DNA of 14,281 bases from contig CAJKPX010000057.1 of the NCBI GenBank assembly GCA_905201895.1, positions 1 through 14,281 on the forward strand, written 5' to 3'. This DNA is from an uncultured Eubacteriales bacterium (GTDB lineage: Bacteria > Bacillota > Clostridia > Oscillospirales > CAG-272). The notes under the pieces were generated by a model that had not been told where the DNA came from, made no database searches, and was given only the letters and a program-made list of their open reading frames with translations. This document shows, in pieces, positions 6,390-13,491 of this stretch. Both the position numbers and the translations under genes were made by a program. Numbering within the stretch: the first letter of the stretch is position 1; every line of letters starts with the position of its first letter.

Positions 6390-8468
6390 TCAATTGCCGG
6401 AACGATTGTAGTAAGCCGAGAGAATTCTGCCTGCGGTGAAGGAGGAATAGCCGCCCGTGTAGCCCTGCTCGATCACAACCGAGATCACGATCTCGGGATT
6501 GTCATAGGGGGCGGCGCAGATAAAGAGCGCGTTGTCGCAGCCCGAGCTGTTCTGCGCGGTACCGGTTTTGCCACCCACCGTGACGCGGTTGCCGTTGGCA
6601 TCATAGAGATCGTTGGGGATGTAGCGGTCGACCACACTATTGCCCGAAACCACGTCGCGCATGCCCGAGAGCACGAATGCGAGATCGTTTTCGGGAATTT
6701 CGATGCGGTCGAGAACGTTCTGCTCGCTCGGCTCGTAGGAATAGCTCGGGGTGTCGCTGCCGAAGGGATAGACCGCCTGGAGCAGATGTGCGGCGTAGCG
6801 CGTGCCGCCGTTCGTGAGCGTGCCGAGGTAGCAGGCAAGCTGGAGCGGCGAGGCAACCGTGTCGGACTGTCCGATCGCTGCCTGCAGGGTCAGACCCGGG
6901 ATTTCAGCGGCAAGCCATCCGTCGGCGTTTGCCTGATTGCCGAGCTGACCGCCCAGCTCCAGTCCCGTGGCTTTTCCGAAGCCGAAGCGGCTCATATAGC
7001 TGCTCAAGGTGTCGATGCCGAGGCGGTATCCGAGCTCGTAGAAGAAGCAGTTGCAGGAGTCGGCGATCGCGTGGCGCACGTCAAGACGCGAGCCGTAGGC
7101 ATGCGGATAGGTTGAGCATTTGGGTCGGTAATCGTCGTAGCGTGTGTAAACGCCTCCGCATGGAATCGTGGTGGTTGGCGCGATCTGGTCGCGCATCAGA
7201 CCCACGATCGACACGCCGGGCTTGTAGGTCGAGCCGGGGGCGTAGAGCCCGTTGAGGGCGCGGTTGAAGAGCGGATTGCTTTTGTCGGCGATCAGATCGT
7301 TGTAGCTCTGCTGATAGGTGGAGAGATCATAGGTGGGGAAGGATGCGAGGGCGAGGACGTCAAAGGTGTTGGGGTCGAGTGCAACGGCGGCACCTGCAGC
7401 ACAGTTCGCACCGTGGTCGGGAAGTCCCTGCGAGCGCTCGATCACCTCGCGCACGTTGTCGCGCAGACCGTCCTCGGCGGCGATCTGGAGCTTGATGTCG
7501 ATGGTGAGATAAACGTCGTTACCTGCGATGGGCTCGGAGATCACACGGGTGGAGATCACCCTGCCCGAGGCGTCGGTTTCGATCTCGTAAATACCGTCAA
7601 TGCCGTGCAGATGCGCTTCAAAGGCATATTCACAGCCCGATTTACCGACCACGGCGTTCATCTGATAGCCCTGCTCGTTGTAGTAGTCCCATTCCTCGGA
7701 GTAGATCGGACCGACCGTTCCGAGAATATGCGAGGCGTAGCCGGGGTAATTGTAAACGCGCGAGGCGTTGACCACGAAGCTGACCCCAACGGGGGAGAGC
7801 TCCTTGACGTAGGTCATCAGCGCGAGGCTGACCTCCTTGGCGTAGGTATACGTGCCGGATGCCTTAAAGCCAACCGCGTCCATATCGTAGCGCAGGCGGA
7901 TGAGACGGTCGACCTCATCGTCATCGTAAACGCGCCTGCCGTCGCCGTCGGTGGCGAGCAGATCGTAGGTGGAGGTGTAGTATTTCACCACCTGCTCCAC
8001 GCTCGCGTTCTTGTCGATGCCAACGGTGGCAAGCACCTTTGAGAAGCGATACGCCACCACCGATTCGGGGTCGCCCATCTCGGCACTTGGGGTGTAGTAG
8101 GGGTAGGTTCCCTCATAGGGGAAGTATTTTTCAACGTGTCGTGCGCCCTCGTCTGTGGATGTCAGGGCATTGGCAATGGCAAGGCAGGTTTCGTTTGCTC
8201 GATGCAGACCGCTTCGTGCCAGAGCAGCGTAGGAGAGTGTGAGATCGTAGGTATAGCGATTGGTAACGAGCGGAACGCCGTTGCGGTCGTAGATTTCACC
8301 GCGCACAGCCTGCACCGTTACGCGGCGGGTGCTGGTGTCGGAGCCGTCGTCGGGCGCACCGCAGAAAATCTGCAGATAAAACAGCCTGCCCAGATAGATC
8401 ACGAGCACCAGGCAAAAGATGACACCGATGGAATGATACCGCCACGGATGAACTTTTTTCTGCGTCAC
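6390..8468 (-). CDS. mrdA: Penicillin-binding protein 2, elongation transpeptidase
   Basis: This class B penicillin-binding protein cross-links peptidoglycan, probably with a SEDS glycosyltransferase (none is in this window). The 692 residues begin with a short cytoplasmic tail and one membrane anchor (about 13-35). The dimerisation domain opens with RGEIYDRNGVPLVTN (56-70). The transpeptidase domain has STYK (413-416, nucleophile S413), SCN (471-473) and KTG (634-636). PBP2/PBP2b-like rather than FtsI is preferred from the SCNCFFYELG context and association with mreB nearby. The start is GTG at 8466-8468 with AAAGGAG seven bases before it. It is the first of a minus-strand series through 1031; no clear promoter was found in the 205-bp gap above it. 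Confidence 0.92.
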   Translation of the reverse strand: MTQKKVHPWRYHSIGVIFCLVLVIYLGRLFYLQIFCGAPDDGSDTSTRRVTVQAVRGEIYDRNGVPLVTNRYTYDLTLSYAALARSGLHRANETCLAIANALTSTDEGARHVEKYFPYEGTYPYYTPSAEMGDPESVVAYRFSKVLATVGIDKNASVEQVVKYYTSTYDLLATDGDGRRVYDDDEVDRLIRLRYDMDAVGFKASGTYTYAKEVSLALMTYVKELSPVGVSFVVNASRVYNYPGYASHILGTVGPIYSEEWDYYNEQGYQMNAVVGKSGCEYAFEAHLHGIDGIYEIETDASGRVISTRVISEPIAGNDVYLTIDIKLQIAAEDGLRDNVREVIERSQGLPDHGANCAAGAAVALDPNTFDVLALASFPTYDLSTYQQSYNDLIADKSNPLFNRALNGLYAPGSTYKPGVSIVGLMRDQIAPTTTIPCGGVYTRYDDYRPKCSTYPHAYGSRLDVRHAIADSCNCFFYELGYRLGIDTLSSYMSRFGFGKATGLELGGQLGNQANADGWLAAEIPGLTLQAAIGQSDTVASPLQLACYLGTLTNGGTRYAAHLLQAVYPFGSDTPSYSYEPSEQNVLDRIEIPENDLAFVLSGMRDVVSGNSVVDRYIPNDLYDANGNRVTVGGKTGTAQNSSGCDNALFICAAPYDNPEIVISVVIEQGYTGGYSSFTAGRILSAYYNRSGN

Positions 8469-8551
8469 GGGGACTCTCCTTTCTTTGTTTTTTCGGGTTC
8501 GTTTTTGTGGGAGGGATGACTGTTTTCGTAAAGCAATTTTACCGATTGACA

Positions 8552-8622
8552 GTAGGGGCGATCATGGATCGCCCGCCATAAATCTTGTAAAAATCGGACG
8601 GGCGATCAATGATCGCCCCTAC
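8552..8622. repeat. 71-bp inverted repeat with GATCGCCC arms
   Basis: Arms at 8552-8577 and 8596-8622 are nearly perfect inverted copies beginning GTAGGGGCGATCAT, with one substitution and one indel. Each arm is itself a near-palindrome (GGGCGATCA next to GATCGCCC), so several folds are possible. The loop is AT-rich (8578-8595). It fills the gap between the CPBP gene and mrdA. It differs from the other repeat family and looks like a REP/MITE-type non-coding element; no target duplication was identified. Confidence 0.8.
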
Positions 8623-8673
8623 AAGAAATGGGGGGGCAATGACACGGGCGGTGGCAGAGTTGTTCCCAAACGG

Positions 8674-9696
8674 TCACGTCACGAACAAAAATACCACAAG
8701 CGCTGCAAAAAGCCACGTGGCGGGGTTGAGCAGCGCCGCGCGTGCCCATCCGCCTGCCGAAAGGCGGGGCTCGCCGCGCTCAAAGCGAATGTGCTTCCAA
8801 AGCAGAGCCAGCGCGATCGGTGCGCAAACGAAGCAGAGCAGCAAAAAGCAAAGATATCCCATAAAGGCAAGCAGCGGAGCCATGTTCTCCAGCAGTGCCG
8901 CGACAGAGCCCTCGGCGATAGCATCGAGGTCGAGGTGCTTGATGATCTCGGAGGTGAACACGCCGCCGATGAGGTTGACGATCATGTGAAGCGCAACGGT
9001 GTAGCGGAGCTTGCCCGTGCGGAGGTAGATATAGCCGAACACCATGCCAACGAGCGTGGCGTAAACCACCTGTCCCACGTTTCCGTGGATCAGACCGAAC
9101 AAAAGCCCCGAGCAAAGGATCGCGGGCAGGTCGCCCCAGCGACGCCAACGGTCGATCACGAGCTTGCGGAAGAAGATTTCCTCCAGGATCGGAGCGAGGA
9201 TGCCAACGTAGAGCAGGTTTGTCCAAAGAGGGGTATTGGTGGTAATCTGTTGCAGCTCGTTGGAGGGTGCCGAGCCCGTTACCGTTTCGATCACGCTTGA
9301 GATCGCAGTGCTGATAAAGCTTCCGATGATGGTGACGCAGAAGCAGATCGGGATCAGACCCAAAAAGGCGAGGGGGCTCATGCGAGTTCGTTTTGGCGGG
9401 TCTGCCTTTGCAAAGTGAAAGACGAGGAGCGAGAGCGGCATGCCGCAAAGATACATCGGCGTGTTGCTCAAGACGAGCACAAACCAGCTCTCCTCGTCGA
9501 GCGCGGGGGCAAATTCTGCGATCAGCACAAGTGCGAGCTCCTGGACGAGCATGGTGACAAGATAGATGCACACCACCGCCAGCAGCGGCACGGCAATCCG
9601 ATGACGCTCGTTGCTGATCAGGTGTGCGGGGGGGATATTGGAAGCCTCGACCGAGTGCTCATTGGGCTCGGGGGGAAGAACATCGTGGTCGTTCAT
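8674..9696 (-). CDS. CPBP-family intramembrane metalloprotease
   Basis: This 340-residue polytopic membrane protein carries the CPBP (Abi/CaaX protease) motifs: EEIFFR at 172-177 (paired glutamates and arginine), FGLIH at 200-204 with H204, and HMIVN at 237-241. Six or more hydrophobic segments are visible, including about 35-62, 71-95, 108-135, 161-175, 191-228 and 262-290. Bacterial members include processing proteases and bacteriocin self-immunity proteins; no partner peptide or prenyl-protein substrate is evident here. The first 33 residues are polar. AAAGGAG lies seven bases before the ATG. A hairpin terminator sits just upstream, so it either depends on readthrough from mreB or has a promoter I cannot see. 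Confidence 0.9.
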   Translation of the reverse strand: MNDHDVLPPEPNEHSVEASNIPPAHLISNERHRIAVPLLAVVCIYLVTMLVQELALVLIAEFAPALDEESWFVLVLSNTPMYLCGMPLSLLVFHFAKADPPKRTRMSPLAFLGLIPICFCVTIIGSFISTAISSVIETVTGSAPSNELQQITTNTPLWTNLLYVGILAPILEEIFFRKLVIDRWRRWGDLPAILCSGLLFGLIHGNVGQVVYATLVGMVFGYIYLRTGKLRYTVALHMIVNLIGGVFTSEIIKHLDLDAIAEGSVAALLENMAPLLAFMGYLCFLLLCFVCAPIALALLWKHIRFERGEPRLSAGGWARAALLNPATWLFAALVVFLFVT

Positions 9697-9725
9697 GCTT
9701 GTCTCCTTTTCGGATGGGGTAGTGG

Positions 9726-9761
9726 GAAAAAGAAAGACAGTCTCGCGTTCCGACTGCCTTT
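9726..9761 (-). terminator. Intrinsic terminator after mreB
   Basis: On the minus strand AAAGGCAGTC (9761-9752) pairs with GACTGTCTTT (9742-9733), ten pairs including one G-U, around a nine-base loop. CTTTTT follows at 9731-9726. It lies 72 bp past the mreB stop and only 29 bp before the CPBP start codon, so it could also limit expression of that gene. Confidence 0.65.
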
Positions 9762-9832
9762 CCTACTTGTTCGGATATGTTGAAAAAGATGTGGTTTCGG
9801 AACGGTTTCGCTCGGGCTTGCCCGCGTCGGCG

Positions 9833-10843
9833 TTATTTGACCTTGTAGCGGATAAACTCCGAAAAATCTCCGCCCGTGCTTTGGATCATTCTGCCAAGTC
9901 CCACACAAACGCAATCCTTGGGGCGCTTGGGAATAATCACGCGGATGCCTGTTCGGTCGCGGATCGCCTGGTCGATGCCGGGCAGAAGCGCACCGCCACC
10001 CACCATCACGATGCCGAAGTCGAAAATGTCGGCGGAAAGCTCGGGGGGCGTGCTCTCGAGCGTGATCTTGACCATCGAAACGATTTCGGAGAGCGGATCG
10101 GAGATCGCCTCGCGCACCTCCTCGGTGCTCACCTCGATGGTGGTTGCAAGCCCTGTTCGCAGATCGCGTCCGCAAACCTGCGCGCTGCCGCGGTCAAGTC
10201 CGGGGATCGCCGTTCCGATCTTCTTTTTGAGCATCTCGGCGGAAATTTCGCCGATGAGCACGTTTCGGTTCTGCTTGAGGTAGTTCACGATCGCCAGGTC
10301 CATTTCGTCCCCTGCCGTTCGCAGGGAATTGGATTGCACCACGCCGCCCAGACTGATTACCGCGGTTTCGGACACGCCTCCGCCAAGGTCGATGAGCATC
10401 GCGCCTCTTGCCTTGGAAACCTGGATGCCCGCACCAACGGCAGCCGCGATCGGCTCGTCGATCAGACCCACGTTTCGCGCGCCTGCCTCAAAGGTTGCGT
10501 CCTCCACCGCGCGTCGCTCAACCTCGGTCACTCCGTAGGGAATGCAAACCAGCGCCGAGGGGCGGTTGAAAAAGGAGGTCAGATCCAATCGCTCAAAGAA
10601 ATCGTTGAGCATGAGCGAGGTCACCTCAAGGTCGGTGATCACGCCGTCCTTGAGCGGACGGAGTGCACGGATGTTGCCGGGAGTTTTGCCGATCATGCGT
10701 TTTGCGGTCAGTCCCGACGCAATCACCTCGTGCGTGGTGCGGTCGATGCTGACAACCGAGGGCGCGCGCATGACGATGCCCTTGTCCTTGACAAAGATCA
10801 TGGTGTTGGACGTTCCCAGATCAATGCCGATCTGCTTTGCCAT
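9833..10843 (-). CDS. mreB: Rod-shape determining actin homologue MreB
   Basis: MreB forms membrane-bound filaments that organise lateral cell-wall synthesis. The 336 residues match the usual length. Visible actin-fold motifs are phosphate 1 IDLGTSNT (7-14), IDEPIAAA (128-135, catalytic E130), phosphate 2 IDLGGGV (151-157) and the adenosine motif VGGGA (281-285). The start has GGGAGG about eight bases upstream. The usual partners mreC and mreD are absent; maf is 114 bp upstream and mrdA lies further down the strand. The gene has its own promoter and a terminator, so it is probably transcribed largely alone. MreB versus the paralogue Mbl cannot be decided from sequence by eye. Confidence 0.95.
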   Translation of the reverse strand: MAKQIGIDLGTSNTMIFVKDKGIVMRAPSVVSIDRTTHEVIASGLTAKRMIGKTPGNIRALRPLKDGVITDLEVTSLMLNDFFERLDLTSFFNRPSALVCIPYGVTEVERRAVEDATFEAGARNVGLIDEPIAAAVGAGIQVSKARGAMLIDLGGGVSETAVISLGGVVQSNSLRTAGDEMDLAIVNYLKQNRNVLIGEISAEMLKKKIGTAIPGLDRGSAQVCGRDLRTGLATTIEVSTEEVREAISDPLSEIVSMVKITLESTPPELSADIFDFGIVMVGGGALLPGIDQAIRDRTGIRVIIPKRPKDCVCVGLGRMIQSTGGDFSEFIRYKVK

Positions 10844-10901
10844 CTGCGCTCCCTCCCTTCAAAATTTGCTCAAAATCGGAAAATAAAGTATTATTAGATA
10901 T

Positions 10902-10930
10902 ATTATAACATAAAGGCGGCGCTTTGGCTA
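10902..10930 (-). promoter_or_regulatory. Sigma-A-type promoter of mreB
   Basis: On the minus strand a perfect TATAAT -10 (10907-10902) lies 17 bases after TAGCCA (10930-10925), a four-of-six match to the -35 consensus. The surrounding sequence is AT-rich downstream. The leader to the mreB ATG is about 50 bases. The site lies in the 114-bp gap after maf, giving mreB independent expression. Confidence 0.65.
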
Positions 10931-10957
10931 CACCTTATGCAAATTTTTTTCGCATTT

Positions 10958-11548
10958 TCAGATAAAATTTTCGCCAAAGGTCTCGTGCCACAGCCGACAC
11001 AGGCGGTGAAGCGGCAGACCCACCACGTTGAAATAGCATCCGCGAATTCCGCGGATATACGCCGAGGCGCGACCCTGAATGGCGTAAGCCCCTGCCTTGT
11101 CGTAGGGCTGCTCGGCTTGAATATAGCGCTCCACGGTCTCGGCGTCCAGCTCGTCAAACTCCACCTCGGTCACCTCGTGCGCCGTGCGAACGGTGTCGCC
11201 CGCGATCAGGCAGATGCCGCTCACCACGCGGTGCGACCTGCCCGAGAGCATGCCGAGCATGCGGCGCGCATCGTCGGCGTCGACGGGCTTGCCGAGAATT
11301 TCACCCTCCGCTGCCACAACCGTGTCGGAGGCGAGGATCACGGTGTCCGAAAGGTCGCGCCCCTCGGAGCGAAGCAGCTCGCGCACGGCGAGCCCCTTGC
11401 GTGCGGCAAGCTCCTCCACCGTGCGGCAGGGGTCATTCTCGTCGATGCTCTCGTCGGTGTCGGCGGTCACGATCTCAAAGGAGACCCCAACGCCTGCCAG
11501 AATTTCGCGGCGTCGCGGCGATTTAGATGCCAGAATCAGCTTTTTCAT
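10958..11548 (-). CDS. maf: Maf-family nucleotide pyrophosphatase
   Basis: Maf proteins hydrolyse nucleoside triphosphates such as dTTP, UTP or modified nucleotides to monophosphates and pyrophosphate, and are linked to septum control in Bacillus. The 196-residue protein has LASKSPRRREIL (6-17), the catalytic SDTVV segment (74-78, D75), KPVDADDA (87-94), LSGRSHRV (101-108), DKAGAYAIQG (150-159) and GCYFNVVGLPL (170-180). Length is typical. GAGG with AAGGA precedes the ATG at 11546-11548. It begins 17 bp past aroK and should share its promoter; mreB follows. Maf next to mre genes is a common arrangement in Bacillota. Confidence 0.95.
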   Translation of the reverse strand: MKKLILASKSPRRREILAGVGVSFEIVTADTDESIDENDPCRTVEELAARKGLAVRELLRSEGRDLSDTVILASDTVVAAEGEILGKPVDADDARRMLGMLSGRSHRVVSGICLIAGDTVRTAHEVTEVEFDELDAETVERYIQAEQPYDKAGAYAIQGRASAYIRGIRGCYFNVVGLPLHRLCRLWHETFGENFI

Positions 11549-11565
11549 ATTCCTTACCTCTCTTT

Positions 11566-12078
11566 TTATGCGTCAAGCGTCAATGCGCGGATGATCTCGC
11601 TCACCGATTGCTCCACGCCCTGCCCCGTGCAGTTGATACGGACGTCGGCGTATCGCTCGTAGAGCGGCAGACGCTCCTCGTAAACGCCGCGCAGATCGTG
11701 CGCGTTCTTGAAAACGATGCCGCGTGTGGTGATATTTGAGAGACGTGCAGCCAATTCGGGGTAGTCAACCGCGAGATAGACCGCAATGCCCCCCGATTTG
11801 AGCGAGCGCATTGCCGCATCGGAATACACCACGCTACCGCCCGTTGCGATCACGGTGTTTGAGAGCGAAAGCTCGCTCACAACCGTTTCCTCAATCTCCA
11901 TAAAGCGCTCCGTGCCCTCCTCGTCGAGAATTTGTTGGAGCAGCTTTTTCGTTCTTTGCTGAATGATCAGATCGGTGTCAACGAAATCCTTGCCGAGCGC
12001 CTTTGCGAGCAGGACTCCCAGCGTGCTTTTGCCCGCGCCCGACATGCCGATCAGAATGACGTTATCTCTTGCTTGCAT
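11566..12078 (-). CDS. aroK: Shikimate kinase
   Basis: Shikimate kinase phosphorylates shikimate with ATP in the fifth step of the chorismate pathway. The 170-residue protein has Walker A GMSGAGKST (11-19), the shikimate-contacting DTD (34-36), an arginine in ERFMEIEE near 60, ATGGS (about 78-82) and a lid/C-terminal ERLPLYERYAD. The lid carries TTRG where RP is often found. The ATG at 12076-12078 is chosen over the adjacent in-frame TTG (12079-12081) because GGAG is then seven bases away instead of four. It leads the aroK-maf unit. No other aromatic-pathway gene is in the window. Confidence 0.93.
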   Translation of the reverse strand: MQARDNVILIGMSGAGKSTLGVLLAKALGKDFVDTDLIIQQRTKKLLQQILDEEGTERFMEIEETVVSELSLSNTVIATGGSVVYSDAAMRSLKSGGIAVYLAVDYPELAARLSNITTRGIVFKNAHDLRGVYEERLPLYERYADVRINCTGQGVEQSVSEIIRALTLDA

Positions 12079-12109
12079 CAAATCTCTCCCTTGCAGATGT
12101 TCTCCTTAT

Positions 12110-12138
12110 ATTTTACCACGCGTGCCCCCGTAAGTCAA
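12110..12138 (-). promoter_or_regulatory. Sigma-A promoter of aroK-maf
   Basis: On the minus strand TTGACT (12138-12133) and TAAAAT (12115-12110) are separated by exactly 17 bases, and the -10 is preceded by TGG, an extended -10 feature. The start is predicted near 12103, giving a leader of about 25 bases with the ribosome site. This is the best vegetative promoter in the window. Confidence 0.8.
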
Positions 12139-12213
12139 GTTTTTTCGGAGGGAGGTTTTGCTTTTTGGGGGACAGGGTGGTGCAGGAGCGGGGAGAAATA
12201 CTTTGTTCTTTTT

Positions 12214-12292
12214 GTCAGAAAACTTTTTGAAAAAAGTTTTCCGACACCTTTCAAAAACTTTCCCGTAGGTGGATCAAGGTGTCAAGGGCGAG
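12214..12292 (-). repeat. Hairpin repeat, copy C (reversed)
   Basis: Arms near 12214-12228 and 12231-12245 form a hairpin around GAAAACTTTTT with one mismatch (12217 against 12242). Beyond it lies the leader, reading CTTTCCCGTAGGTGGATCAA on the plus strand at about 12259-12278, the reverse complement of the leader of copy A. Relative to copy A it lacks most of the G-rich block between leader and hairpin. Confidence 0.75.
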
Positions 12293-12323
12293 TTTGATTG
12301 CTCAAGATACAGGTACTGCCGAA

Positions 12324-12352
12324 TGCGTTTTGGTACCGCCACCCAAAACGCA
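12324..12352. repeat. Short inverted repeat
   Basis: TGCGTTTTGG (12324-12333) and CCAAAACGCA (12343-12352) are perfect 10-bp inverted arms with a nine-base loop. No T-run follows. It may be a transcript hairpin or a protein site, or part of the repeat cluster; nothing decides this. Confidence 0.5.
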
Positions 12353-12389
12353 CTCCCGAAAAGGCAACTTTTTTGTTGGAATGATGTGA

Positions 12390-12467
12390 AAAAACTTTTG
12401 CAAAAGTTTTTCTCCCCTCCCCCTGCGTTTCCTCCCCAAAATTTACCCCTCCCCCTGCGTTTCCTCC
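12390..12467. repeat. Partial hairpin repeat with tandem C-rich unit
   Basis: A perfect 22-bp palindrome at 12390-12411 (AAAAACTTTTG and its complement) resembles the hairpin centre of copies A-C. A C-rich 22-bp unit starting CCCCTCCCCCTGCG then occurs twice, at 12414-12435 and 12446-12467, identical and 32 bp apart; a degenerate third start follows near 12481. It looks like a decayed or rearranged copy of the hairpin family. Confidence 0.65.
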
Positions 12468-12489
12468 AAAAAATTTTCCACTCCCCCCG

Positions 12490-12524
12490 TTGCGACAAAA
12501 TTGGCGCTGGGAATGGGGTATAAT
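12490..12524 (+). promoter_or_regulatory. spoIIGA promoter with Spo0A-box-like site
   Basis: A consensus TATAAT -10 lies at 12519-12524. The best -35 match is TTGCGA at 12490-12495, 23 bases away. At 12491-12497 the minus strand reads TGTCGCA, six of seven bases of the Spo0A box TGTCGAA, overlapping that -35. The Bacillus subtilis spoIIG promoter likewise uses sigma-A with overlong spacing and Spo0A bound at the -35. Control by Spo0A here is inferred. Confidence 0.55.
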
Positions 12525-12556
12525 GAGGGGGAAGAAGGACGGTATGGGGGTGCGAG

Positions 12557-13432
12557 ATGGTACAGGATGTTTACGTTGACCTTTATTTTCTGATCAATTT
12601 CAGCATGGATTTGCTTTGTCTTTTACTGTCTGCGGCGCTGCTTCACCGACGGCTGCGGCGTTGGCGAGCGGTGGTGGGTGCGGCGGTGGGGGGCGCGTAT
12701 GCGGTGATGTCGCTGCTGCTTTCGATGGGGGGCGTGCTCACGCTGATGCTTGACCTTGCCGCTGCGGTTGTAATCACGCTGGTAGCGTTTCGTGAGAGGG
12801 GGTGGTCGCTCTGGAGCCTGCTTCGGGTGGCGTTGGTTTTTGCGATCACGTCGATGATGCTCGGCGGCGTGATGACCGCGCTTTACTCGTTGCTCAACCG
12901 CCTCGACCTGCCCTTCGATGCTCTGCAGGGCGATGGACTTTCTGTTTGGACCTTTGCGCTGCTCACGGCGGTTGCAAGCGTGGCGACGCTCGGCGGCGGA
13001 CGCTTTTTCGGTTTGTCGCGCAAGACCCGAACGGTGACTCTGCAGCTGACGCTGTTCGGCAGGCATCTGACGCTGCACGCGATGGTGGACACGGGAAATC
13101 TTTTGCGCGACCCCGTGAGTGGACGCGCGGTAATCGTTTGTGACCGCGCACGCGTCTGCTCGGCGCTTCCTCCCGCACTTGACGCCGCCTACCGATCGGG
13201 GGATTTCACCGCTTGTCTCGGATCGCACGAGTTTGTCGGTCGGCTTCGACCCATTCCAACACGCACGGCAAACGGTGCCTCATTGCTCTTTGCGCTCGTG
13301 CCCGAGTCGCTCACCGTGACCGAACAGGCGCACGGCAAGCGCGGCGAGACCTACCCTGCCGACTATCTCATCGCTCCCGCCGAGCTCGGTGCCTCGGCTG
13401 CGGGCTTCGACGCGGTGATCGGCGTTGGCTGA
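12557..13432 (+). CDS. spoIIGA: Sigma-E processing protease SpoIIGA
   Basis: SpoIIGA is the membrane aspartic protease that removes the pro-sequence of SigE after a signal from the forespore. The N-terminal half has about five membrane helices (roughly 5-30, 37-56, 59-78, 88-112, 128-145), opening with the family-like VYVDLYFLINFSMD. The soluble C-terminal half carries DTGN at 178-181, the catalytic motif with D178. The 291 residues are slightly short against about 309 in Bacillus subtilis, and the protein ends abruptly at FDAVIGVG. The ATG has a GGGGG-type ribosome site six bases upstream. sigE follows 59 bp downstream, as expected for this operon. The assignment rests on architecture, DTGN and synteny. 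Confidence 0.92.
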   Translation: MVQDVYVDLYFLINFSMDLLCLLLSAALLHRRLRRWRAVVGAAVGGAYAVMSLLLSMGGVLTLMLDLAAAVVITLVAFRERGWSLWSLLRVALVFAITSMMLGGVMTALYSLLNRLDLPFDALQGDGLSVWTFALLTAVASVATLGGGRFFGLSRKTRTVTLQLTLFGRHLTLHAMVDTGNLLRDPVSGRAVIVCDRARVCSALPPALDAAYRSGDFTACLGSHEFVGRLRPIPTRTANGASLLFALVPESLTVTEQAHGKRGETYPADYLIAPAELGASAAGFDAVIGVG

Positions 13433-13491
13433 CCGCCCCTCAAGACGGAATTGCACCGCAACCGATTTTCTATCTGAAAGGAGTGAACAGA

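Larger units (their letters stand above)
12079..12556. other. Gene-free 478-bp divergent region
   Basis: No credible gene is present between the aroK and spoIIGA starts. The region holds the aroK promoter, a reversed hairpin repeat, a short GTACC-containing inverted repeat, a palindromic partial repeat with a tandem C-rich block, and the spoIIGA promoter. Short open frames here arise from the repeats and lack ribosome sites. Confidence 0.75.

Noticed and set aside
12414..12467. Possible CRISPR array
   Set aside because: Only two full units are present, the spacer between them is 10 bp, the unit is low-complexity, and no cas gene is in the window.
12269..12523. Short open frames on both strands in the gap before spoIIGA
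   Set aside because: They are translations of hairpin and C-rich repeat DNA, giving low-complexity Lys/Phe/Pro peptides without ribosome sites.
13213..13491. Longer N-terminus for SigE
   Set aside because: It would overlap spoIIGA by over 200 bases and lacks homology to SigE; the start at 13492 has a strong ribosome site and gives the expected pro-sequence.
13425..13491. Frameshift truncating the SpoIIGA C-terminus
   Set aside because: The other frames after the stop give no stretch I can match to the family, the protein is only slightly short, and DTGN and the following domain are intact, so a natural end is more likely.
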